Source: Stappia sp. (GTDB lineage Bacteria; Pseudomonadota; Alphaproteobacteria; Rhizobiales; Stappiaceae). From it: DNA of 64,000 bases. The DNA is taken from positions 165,122 to 229,121 of the forward strand of contig PBLF01000005.1 in NCBI GenBank assembly GCA_002722295.1, in the 5' to 3' direction. The notes under the pieces are model-generated. The model was not told where the DNA came from and made no database searches. It saw only the letters and a list, made by a program, of their open reading frames with translations. Position numbers and translations under genes: made by a program. Shown here in pieces: positions 57,946 through 64,000 of the stretch (the first letter of the stretch is position 1; the number at the start of each line of letters is the position of its first letter).

Positions 57946-57975
57946 CTTGCCTGAGCCCGTCAGGTGCCTATCTTT
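57946..57975 (+). promoter_or_regulatory. candidate heat-shock (RpoH-type) promoter of clpP
   Basis: CTTG (57946-57949), 17 bases, CCTATCTTT (57967-57975). This resembles the alphaproteobacterial sigma-32 pattern CTTG-N17-CCTATAT, and also reads as a sigma-70-like TTGCCT-N16-TATCTT. It fits the known heat control of clpP. Confidence 0.5.
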
Positions 57976-57983
57976 CGAAAAGA

Positions 57984-58017
57984 GGCGACATCCCTTATGA
58001 ATGGGTGTCGCTTTTTT
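57984..58017 (+). terminator. terminator-like hairpin in the clpP leader
   Basis: GGCGACATCCC, eight-base loop, GGGTGTCGC (one bulge), then TTTTTT. It lies immediately after the candidate promoter and 110 bases before clpP, so it either ends tig transcription or acts on the clpP leader. Confidence 0.7.
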
Positions 58018-58127
58018 CGACTCAAGAAGACCAGACAGAGACCGTCCGGTCCCGATCGAAAGCATGTCCGGTGCAGTGGCGCCGGTCCCGACGGTCGGGG
58101 GACGAACCTCCAAAGCATGGACGAGGC

Positions 58128-58766
58128 ATGAAGGATCCAGTCGATTTCGCCGTCAACTCCCTCGTTCCGATGGTCGTCGAGCAGACGAACCGGGGAGAAC
58201 GTGCCTATGACATTTATTCCCGGCTTCTGAAGGAACGCATCATCTTCCTGACGGGCCCGATCGAGGATCATCTCGCGACGCTCGTCTGCGCGCAGTTGCT
58301 CTATCTCGAGGCCGAGAACCCGACCAAGGAGATCTCGATCTACATCAACTCGCCCGGCGGTCTGGTGACCTCGGGCCTGGCGATCTATGACACGATGCAG
58401 TTCATTCGCCCGGAAGTGGCGACGCTGTGCATCGGTCAGGCCGCGTCCATGGGGTCGCTGCTTCTCGCCGCCGGCGCCAAGGGCTCGCGTTTCGCGCTGC
58501 CGAATGCCCGCGTCATGGTGCATCAGCCCTCGGGCGGCTTCCGTGGTCAGGCCGCGGACATCATGCTGCACGCCCAGGAGATCCTGAAGCTGAAGAAGCG
58601 GCTGAACGATATCTACGTGAAGCACACGGGCCAGACGCTCGACCAGGTCGAGGCGGCTCTGGAGCGCGACAATTTCATGACCGCCGATACGGCTCGCGAT
58701 TTCGGCCTGATCGACGAAGTGATCGCCGACCGCAACTCGCTTGCGGGTGCTTCGAGCGGCAAGTGA
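58128..58766 (+). CDS. clpP: ATP-dependent Clp protease proteolytic subunit
   Basis: Tetradecameric serine protease (212 aa) working with ClpX. The catalytic triad is S107 (GQAASMGS), H132 (VMVHQPSGG) and D181 (RDNFM). The ATG at 58128 gives [19 protein letters not shown], the usual rhizobial propeptide region. An open frame continues upstream through the leader hairpin and is not coding. clpX starts 233 bases downstream, behind a possible -10 TATATT (58842-58847). Confidence 0.97.
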   Translation: MKDPVDFAVNSLVPMVVEQTNRGERAYDIYSRLLKERIIFLTGPIEDHLATLVCAQLLYLEAENPTKEISIYINSPGGLVTSGLAIYDTMQFIRPEVATLCIGQAASMGSLLLAAGAKGSRFALPNARVMVHQPSGGFRGQAADIMLHAQEILKLKKRLNDIYVKHTGQTLDQVEAALERDNFMTADTARDFGLIDEVIADRNSLAGASSGK

Positions 58767-58999
58767 CGACAGCGCCGCGCCGGCTCCGGCCGGCGTTCGC
58801 GCCCGTCATGACAAGACACTGCCTTGCCTCTGCCTTAAACCTATATTGATTTTTGCGGTGGAAGCATGGTGACATTTCCGGATCAGCCTCGGGCGAGTTG
58901 CTCGCCCGGCAGCCGGACGCAAGGGAGACGCAACGGCGTTTTCCTTGAAAAGACAGACCGGAAGGCTCTTGAACTTCCGAACCACGCGGGGTTTTCCTG

Positions 59000-60268
59000 A
59001 TGACCAAGGCCAGCGGCGGCGATTCGAAAAATACGCTGTACTGCTCTTTCTGCGGCAAAAGCCAGCACGAAGTGCGGAAGTTGATCGCCGGCCCGACCGT
59101 GTTTATCTGCGATGAATGCGTCGAGCTGTGCATGGACATTATCCGCGAGGAGAACAAGTCCTCGCTGGTGAAGTCGCGGGACGGCATCCCGACGCCGCAG
59201 GAGATCCGTGCGGTCCTCGACGACTATGTGATCGGCCAGGGCAGTGCCAAGAAGGTGCTCTCCGTGGCGGTGCACAATCACTACAAGCGGCTGAACCACG
59301 CGTCGAAGAGCAACGACGTCGAGCTGGCGAAGTCCAACATCCTCCTCGTCGGTCCGACGGGTTGCGGCAAGACGCTGCTTGCCCAGACCCTGGCGCGCAT
59401 TCTCGATGTGCCCTTCACCATGGCCGACGCGACCACGCTGACGGAAGCCGGCTATGTGGGCGAGGACGTCGAGAACATCATCCTCAAGCTGCTGCAGTCG
59501 GCCGACTACAACGTCGAGCGCGCGCAGCGCGGCATCGTCTACATCGATGAGGTCGACAAGATCAGCCGCAAGGCCGACAATCCGTCGATCACGCGCGACG
59601 TGTCGGGCGAGGGCGTGCAGCAGGCGCTTCTGAAGATCATGGAAGGCACGGTCGCCAGCGTGCCGCCGCAGGGTGGTCGCAAGCATCCCCAGCAGGAATT
59701 CCTGCAGGTGGACACGACCAACATCCTGTTCATCTGTGGCGGTGCCTTCGCCGGCCTGGAGAAGATCATCTCCGAGCGTGGTCGCAAGACGTCCATCGGC
59801 TTCAAGGCGAATGTCGAGGCTCCCGAGGACCGCGCCACCGGCGAGCTGTTCGAGGAGCTGGAGCCTGAGGATCTGCTCAAGTTCGGCCTGATCCCCGAGT
59901 TCGTCGGCCGTCTGCCTGTGATCGCCACGCTTGGCGACCTCGATGAGGAAGCTCTCGTGGAGATCCTCACCGCTCCGAAGAACGCGCTGGTCAAGCAGTA
60001 CCAGCGCCTGTTCGAGATGGAGACGGTCGAGCTCACCTTCCACGAGGAGGCGCTCAAGGCGATCGCCCGGAAGGCCATCGAGCGCAAGACCGGCGCGCGT
60101 GGCCTGCGCTCCATTCTGGAGTCGATCCTGCTCGACACCATGTACGAACTGCCGGGCCTGAAGGGCGTCAAGGAAGTGGTCATCTCCGCAGAGGTGGTGA
60201 CCGGCGAGGCGCGTCCGCTCTACATCTACGAGGACCGTGGCGAGGAGACCTCCGCGACCTCGGCCTGA
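59000..60268 (+). CDS. clpX: ATP-dependent Clp protease ATP-binding subunit ClpX
   Basis: AAA+ unfoldase (422 aa) feeding ClpP; in alphaproteobacteria ClpXP drives cell-cycle proteolysis. The N-terminal C4 zinc finger is C15, C18, C37 and C40. Walker A is GPTGCGKT (118-125) and Walker B YIDEVDK, with DE at 183-184. The pore loop GYVG is at 151-154, GGRKHP is the RKH-type loop, and SIGF is the ClpP-contacting IGF-type loop. Followed by an intrinsic terminator. Confidence 0.98.
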   Translation: MTKASGGDSKNTLYCSFCGKSQHEVRKLIAGPTVFICDECVELCMDIIREENKSSLVKSRDGIPTPQEIRAVLDDYVIGQGSAKKVLSVAVHNHYKRLNHASKSNDVELAKSNILLVGPTGCGKTLLAQTLARILDVPFTMADATTLTEAGYVGEDVENIILKLLQSADYNVERAQRGIVYIDEVDKISRKADNPSITRDVSGEGVQQALLKIMEGTVASVPPQGGRKHPQQEFLQVDTTNILFICGGAFAGLEKIISERGRKTSIGFKANVEAPEDRATGELFEELEPEDLLKFGLIPEFVGRLPVIATLGDLDEEALVEILTAPKNALVKQYQRLFEMETVELTFHEEALKAIARKAIERKTGARGLRSILESILLDTMYELPGLKGVKEVVISAEVVTGEARPLYIYEDRGEETSATSA

Positions 60269-60306
60269 CACTCCGGACGCCCGCCCGGGCGCCAGGAACA
60301 CGTTTT

Positions 60307-60348
60307 CCGGCTCCGCACGCATATTCGCGCGCGGAGCCGGTTTCGTTT
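60307..60348 (+). terminator. rho-independent terminator of clpX
   Basis: CCGGCTCCGC (60307-60316) and GCGGAGCCGG (60331-60340), a perfect ten-base stem followed by TTTCGTTT. Confidence 0.8.
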
Positions 60349-60374
60349 CGGGCCCTTCCTTCACAGGGAAGGCG

Positions 60375-60433
60375 CGAAAATCGGTGGTTGCTTCGCCGGC
60401 AAGGAAACAAGGCGGCGAAATCCCCGGTTTTCG
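60375..60433 (+). repeat. nested inverted repeat upstream of lon
   Basis: Outer arms CGAAAATCGG/CCGGTTTTCG (one G-T pair) enclose inner perfect arms TTCGCCG/CGGCGAA with a 14-base loop. It is a 59-base structure separate from the clpX terminator. Confidence 0.6.
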
Positions 60434-60745
60434 TTCCATTCGCTAACCCTGCGGGTGGATTTTCACGCGAATCGCGGGGATTGGGCGTAGTCTCTGGAGA
60501 CGACGGGCCGTGGGTTCGTCTGCGCGTCTTGACACCGTGCGGACTGGACTCCACCTATTGGAACAACAGGCAAGCGGGGCGACGGTCGCCGTGCCCAGGA
60601 AACGGGGCGTCGAACGTCGGCCTGACGCTAGGTGCAACAGCCGCAGGCGCGGCACATTGCGCTTTCCGTCACCGCTGCCACCAATGCGCCCGTCCGTGTC
60701 TGCCACTTCCACCGGGGCGGCGGGTTCGCAAGGAAAGGACAGCCC

Positions 60746-63169
60746 ATGACTGATTTCGACGCGCGGCCCAAGGGCGAGGGTACGCTATACCCTGTGTTGC
60801 CCTTGCGCGACATCGTCGTCTTCCCGCACATGATCGTGCCGCTCTTTGTCGGCCGCGAGAAGTCGATCCGCGCGCTTGAGGAGGTGCTTAGCGCCGACAA
60901 GCAGATCCTGCTCGCGACGCAGAAGAACGCCTCCGACGACGAGCCTTCGACGGACGACATCTACGAGGTCGGCACGCTCGCGACCGTGCTGCAGCTCCTC
61001 AAGCTCCCCGACAACACCGTGAAGGTGCTGGTCGAGGGCGGCGGACGTGCGCGCATTTCCCGCTTCACCGACCGTTCCGACCTGTTCGAGGCCGAAGCCG
61101 AGATGCTTCCCGAGGAAGAGGGCGACGCGGTCGAGATCGAGGCGCTCTCGCGCTCCGTGGTTTCCGAATTCGAGAACTACGTGAAGCTCAACAAGAAGGT
61201 CTCTCCGGAGGTCCTCGGCGCGATCGGACAGATCGACGATCACTCCAAGCTCGCGGACACGATCGCCTCGCATCTGGCGGTCAAGATCCCCGAGAAGCAG
61301 GACATCCTGGCGATCACCTCGGTGGCCGGGCGGCTTGAGCGCGTGCTCGGCCTGATGGAGAGCGAAATCTCCGTGCTGCAGGTGGAAAAGCGCATCCGCT
61401 CCCGCGTCAAGCGGCAGATGGAGAAGACCCAGCGCGAGTACTATCTCAACGAGCAGATGAAGGCGATCCAGAAGGAGCTTGGCGACGGCGAGGAAGGCCG
61501 CGACGAGCTCGCGGAGCTCGAGGAGCGGATCACCAAGACCAAGCTCTCCAAGGAAGCGCGCGAGAAGGCCAATGCCGAGCTCAGGAAGCTCAAGCAGATG
61601 AGCCCGATGTCGGCCGAGGCCACGGTCGTGCGCAACTATCTGGACTGGCTGCTCGGCATTCCGTGGGGCAAGAAGGGCAAGGTCAAGCATGACCTCAAGC
61701 ACGCCCAGGAAGTGCTCGACTTCGACCACTACGGGCTGGAGAAGGTCAAGGAGCGCATCGTCGAGTATCTCGCGGTGCAGAGCCGGGCCAACAAGCTGAA
61801 GGGGCCGATCCTGTGCCTCGTCGGCCCTCCCGGTGTCGGCAAGACCTCGCTCGGCAAGTCCATCGCCAAGGCGACGGGGCGTGAGTTCGTGCGCATGTCG
61901 CTTGGCGGCGTTCGCGACGAGGCCGAGATCCGCGGTCACCGCCGCACCTACATCGGTTCGATGCCCGGCAAGGTCATCCAGTCGATGAAGAAGGCGAAGA
62001 AGTCCAACCCGCTCTTCCTGCTCGACGAGATCGACAAGATGGGCATGGACTTCCGTGGCGACCCGTCCTCGGCCCTGCTCGAGGTGCTGGATCCGGAGCA
62101 GAACGGCTCGTTCATGGATCACTACCTGGAGATCGAATACGATCTTTCGGACGTGATGTTCGTGACCACGGCCAACACGCTCAATATCCCCGCGCCGCTG
62201 ATGGACCGGATGGAGATCATCCGCATCGCCGGCTACACGGAGGACGAGAAGGTCGAGATCGCGCGTCGGCACCTGCTGCCGAAGGCGGAGAAGGACCACG
62301 GCCTGCGTGAGGGCGAGTTCGAGGTCGACGATGCGGCGCTTCGCATGGTCATCCGCCGCTACACCCGCGAGGCGGGCGTGCGTAATCTCGAGCGCGAGCT
62401 CGCGACCCTTGCGCGCAAGGCGGTCAAGGAAATCCTGATGAGCGAGAAGCCGGCCATCAAGGTCGACGAGGCGGTCGTCGAGGAGTTCCTGGGGGTTCCG
62501 CGCTATCGCTACGGCGAAGCGGAGCTGGAAGACCAGGTCGGCGTGGTCACCGGTCTTGCCTGGACCGAGGTGGGCGGCGAACTGCTCACCATCGAGGGTG
62601 TCATGATGCCCGGCAAGGGCAAGATGACGGTCACGGGCAACCTGCGTGACGTGATGAAGGAGTCGATTTCCGCGGCCGCGTCCTACGTGCGCTCGCGGGC
62701 CGTCGACTTCGGCATCGAGCCTCCGCTGTTCGAGAAGCGCGACATTCACGTCCACGTTCCCGAGGGCGCGACGCCCAAGGACGGTCCGTCGGCGGGTATC
62801 GCGATGGCGACCGCGGTGATCTCGGTCATGACCGGCATTCCGGTGCGCAGGGATGTGGCGATGACGGGTGAGATCACCCTGCGTGGCCGGGTCCTGCCCA
62901 TTGGCGGCCTGAAGGAGAAGCTCCTTGCCGCGCTTCGCGGTGGCATCAAGACCGTGATGATCCCCGAGGACAACGCCAAGGACCTCGCCGAGATCCCGGA
63001 CAACGTCAAGAACGGCCTCGAGATCATCCCGGTTTCGCGGATGGAGGACGTGCTCAAGACGGCGCTCACGGGCAAGGTGGAGCCGATCGAATGGGATGAA
63101 GCCGCTGCGGAAGCCGCCGCAAAGGCGGTGGTCGCGGGTGGTGAGGAAGCCAAGCCGGTCGCGCACTGA
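60746..63169 (+). CDS. lon: ATP-dependent protease Lon
   Basis: Hexameric AAA+ serine protease (807 aa) degrading misfolded and regulatory proteins. The N-terminal LON substrate-binding domain (about 12-210) precedes a coiled coil. The ATPase has Walker A GPPGVGKT at 360-367 and Walker B FLLDEIDK. The catalytic dyad is Ser682 (PKDGPSAG) and Lys725 (GGLKEK). The ATG at 60746 has two AAGGA copies upstream; the longer open frame before it is not used. Followed by a strong hairpin terminator and hup. Confidence 0.98.
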   Translation: MTDFDARPKGEGTLYPVLPLRDIVVFPHMIVPLFVGREKSIRALEEVLSADKQILLATQKNASDDEPSTDDIYEVGTLATVLQLLKLPDNTVKVLVEGGGRARISRFTDRSDLFEAEAEMLPEEEGDAVEIEALSRSVVSEFENYVKLNKKVSPEVLGAIGQIDDHSKLADTIASHLAVKIPEKQDILAITSVAGRLERVLGLMESEISVLQVEKRIRSRVKRQMEKTQREYYLNEQMKAIQKELGDGEEGRDELAELEERITKTKLSKEAREKANAELRKLKQMSPMSAEATVVRNYLDWLLGIPWGKKGKVKHDLKHAQEVLDFDHYGLEKVKERIVEYLAVQSRANKLKGPILCLVGPPGVGKTSLGKSIAKATGREFVRMSLGGVRDEAEIRGHRRTYIGSMPGKVIQSMKKAKKSNPLFLLDEIDKMGMDFRGDPSSALLEVLDPEQNGSFMDHYLEIEYDLSDVMFVTTANTLNIPAPLMDRMEIIRIAGYTEDEKVEIARRHLLPKAEKDHGLREGEFEVDDAALRMVIRRYTREAGVRNLERELATLARKAVKEILMSEKPAIKVDEAVVEEFLGVPRYRYGEAELEDQVGVVTGLAWTEVGGELLTIEGVMMPGKGKMTVTGNLRDVMKESISAAASYVRSRAVDFGIEPPLFEKRDIHVHVPEGATPKDGPSAGIAMATAVISVMTGIPVRRDVAMTGEITLRGRVLPIGGLKEKLLAALRGGIKTVMIPEDNAKDLAEIPDNVKNGLEIIPVSRMEDVLKTALTGKVEPIEWDEAAAEAAAKAVVAGGEEAKPVAH

Positions 63170-63188
63170 TCCAACGGTTTTGCACAAG

Positions 63189-63220
63189 AAAGGGGCCCTT
63201 GCGGCAGCAAGGGCCCCTTT
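63189..63220 (+). terminator. hairpin terminator of lon
   Basis: AAAGGGGCCCTTGC, loop GGCA, GCAAGGGCCCCTTT: a perfect 14-base stem 19 bases after lon, with only a short T run. Confidence 0.75.
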
Positions 63221-63226
63221 GTCGTT

Positions 63227-63264
63227 CGAAAACCGCAAGAAATCGCGGATTTCTGCGCTTTTCG
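63227..63264 (+). repeat. inverted repeat upstream of hup
   Basis: Outer CGAAAA/TTTTCG and inner GAAATC-GCG-GATTTC arms, both perfect, in the lon-hup gap. The outer arms are the same six bases as the ends of the repeat upstream of lon. Confidence 0.6.
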
Positions 63265-63353
63265 GCTTGCCTTGGGGGCGAAATCGCATGAGTGTCCGTC
63301 CCCGAAGCCTGTCACGAATCGTCGGGCTTGCTGTTTCCAGGAAAGGGACTGCC

Positions 63354-63629
63354 ATGAACAAAAACGATCTGATCGCCGCTGTCGCGGAGAAGACCGGTCT
63401 CACCAAGGCGCAGGCCGGCGAGGCGGTTGATGCGACCCTCGACGCGATCACGGGCACGCTCAAGGGCGGCGGTGAAGTCCGCATCATCGGCTTCGGCAAC
63501 TTCTCGGTCTCCGAGCGCGCTGCCTCCGAGGGCCGCAACCCGCGCACCGGTGACACGATCCAGATTCCGGCGTCCAAGACGCCGAAGTTCAAGGCCGGCA
63601 AGGGCCTGAAGGACGCGGTGAACAGCTGA
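63354..63629 (+). CDS. hup: DNA-binding protein HU
   Basis: Histone-like HU subunit (91 aa) that bends DNA and shapes the nucleoid. It starts [20 protein letters not shown]. The beta-arm signature region runs from [20 protein letters not shown] (about residues 46-65) on through the arm. AGGAAAGG precedes the ATG. Position after lon is the standard place for hupB in proteobacteria. It has its own terminator. Confidence 0.97.
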   Translation: MNKNDLIAAVAEKTGLTKAQAGEAVDATLDAITGTLKGGGEVRIIGFGNFSVSERAASEGRNPRTGDTIQIPASKTPKFKAGKGLKDAVNS

Positions 63630-63654
63630 TAGGCGTTCCCCTCCTGAACTTTGC

Positions 63655-63694
63655 AAACGGTCCTGTCGGTCTTCCGGCAGGGCCGTTTCTTTTT
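63655..63694 (+). terminator. rho-independent terminator of hup
   Basis: AAACGGTCCTGTCGG, loop TCTT, CCGGCAGGGCCGTTT (small mismatches), then CTTTTT. Confidence 0.85.
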
Positions 63695-63737
63695 GGCGCG
63701 GCTGTGCGAAAGCCGTGCGGGGCAGGGCGGAAACACC

Positions 63738-63766
63738 TTGCCAAGCGATGGCTGTGCGCCTAGAAA
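63738..63766 (+). promoter_or_regulatory. promoter of tRNA-Val
   Basis: TTGCCA, 17-base spacer, TAGAAA, ending 14 bases before the tRNA. Position and spacing suit a tRNA promoter. Confidence 0.55.
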
Positions 63767-63780
63767 ACGGCCATTGCGAA

Positions 63781-63856
63781 GGGCGGTTAGCTCAGTTGGT
63801 AGAGCGCCTCGTTTACACCGAGGATGTCGGGAGTTCGAGTCTCTCACCGCCCACCA
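63781..63856 (+). tRNA. tRNA-Val (anticodon UAC)
   Basis: A 76-base cloverleaf: acceptor GGGCGGT/ACCGCCC, D-arm GCTCAGTTGGTAGAGC, anticodon loop TTTACAC on CCTCG/CGAGG, T-arm with GTTCGAG and encoded CCA. Confidence 0.98.
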
Positions 63857-63920
63857 CCTTATCCTGTTGATTTGGTGAAACGAATTGATTTAGAAGGGTT
63901 TCGGTAGCGTCCACGCACGT

Positions 63921-63974
63921 GGTGTAATTTCAGCGCCGTCGAAGGTGTAATCCCGGGTGGTCACCGAGGTGTAT
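63921..63974 (+). repeat. triplicated GGTGTAAT-type repeats beyond tRNA-Val
   Basis: GGTGTAAT at 63921 and 63944 and GGTGTATG at 63968, spaced 23 and 24 bases, in AT-richer DNA about 65 bases after tRNA-Val. Regular subterminal repeats like this occur at ends of some insertion sequences (IS21 and other families), and tRNA 3' ends are integration hot spots. No coding sequence is visible before the window ends, so identity is open. Confidence 0.4.
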
Positions 63975-64000
63975 GATCGAGGTGGAGTTTGGCGACTTCA

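Larger units (their letters stand above)
60269..60745. other. structured intergenic region clpX-lon
   Basis: 477 bases without a gene. In order it holds the clpX terminator (60307-60348), a nested inverted repeat (60375-60433), a second repeat pair ATTCGC/GCGAAT around ACCC-TGC-GGGT, and a perfect TTGACA (60529-60534) with only a poor -10 about 17-18 bases on. The TTGACA is the likeliest lon -35, but I am not sure. Confidence 0.5.

Noticed and set aside
58767..58999. A sigma-32 promoter before clpX
   Set aside because: TATATT is present at 58842, but no CTTG or TTGAC element lies at the right distance; at most a sigma-70-like -10.
60785..63847. A 1020-codon frame opposite lon and hup
   Set aside because: Antisense shadow: composition is His/Arg/Leu-rich, it runs through tRNA-Val and hup, and the plus strand encodes Lon and HU with all motifs.

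Overview
This 64-kb window is GC-rich chromosomal DNA from an alphaproteobacterium. The gene neighbourhoods (rne/amiC/mrcA/prfB; lptF-lptG-lptD-surA-pdxA-rsmA; fabD-fabG-acpP-fabF-mltG-yicC-gmk; nnr next to glnB-glnA; tig-clpP-clpX-lon-hup) are those of the Hyphomicrobiales (Rhizobiales). A marine, Stappia-like member is possible, but I cannot fix the genus from sequence alone. Almost everything is core housekeeping. There is no prophage, CRISPR array, toxin-antitoxin pair or defence island. The only hint of mobile DNA is the last 140 bases.

Layout. 1-9.7 kb: end of an unidentified exported protein, RNase E (rne) with a long leader, divergent amidase amiC, bifunctional PBP1a (mrcA), and release factor 2 (prfB), which is read through a programmed +1 frameshift. 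9.7-15.7 kb, minus strand: phosphonate/phosphate-type ABC transporter phnC-phnD-phnE, a LytM/M23 peptidase, a DUF455 ferritin-like protein and a one-cysteine Bcp peroxiredoxin. 15.8-20.5 kb: a large AsmA-like protein facing tyrS. 20.8-23.7 kb: a small accessory block (zinc alcohol dehydrogenase, AraC regulator, cupin, DUF2000). 23.8-25.2 kb: rpsF-rpsR-rplI.

25.6-32.2 kb: fatty-acid synthesis (fabD, fabG, acpP, fabF), then mltG, yicC and gmk. 32.3-40.1 kb, minus strand: the tightly packed LPS-export/outer-membrane operon lptF-lptG-lptD-surA-pdxA-rsmA. 40.6-46.3 kb: aminopeptidase pepA, a 40-residue secreted or membrane peptide, holC coupled to a methyltransferase, a CHASE4-type diguanylate cyclase and a VIT1-family transporter. 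46.3-51.7 kb: HAD phosphatase and ABC-F ATPase (overlapping), a Tat-exported cyclase-family hydrolase, and an SDR-DoxX fusion coupled to a DUF2269 membrane protein.

51.8-56.1 kb: glnB-glnA with a near-consensus sigma-54 promoter, and divergent VOC protein plus bifunctional NAD(P)HX repair enzyme nnr. 56.2-63.9 kb: tRNA-Leu(UAG), the proteostasis cluster tig-clpP-clpX-lon, HU and tRNA-Val(UAC). Many genes are translationally coupled through 1- to 8-base overlaps, and several start at GTG or TTG.

The more unusual signals are non-coding: a terminator-like hairpin directly after a heat-shock-type promoter in the clpP leader; an orphan terminator upstream of tyrS; nested inverted repeats before lon and hup sharing a core motif; a perfect 21-base palindrome before the VIT1 gene; and triplicated GGTGTAAT-type repeats beyond tRNA-Val. 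I found no system I would call undescribed.
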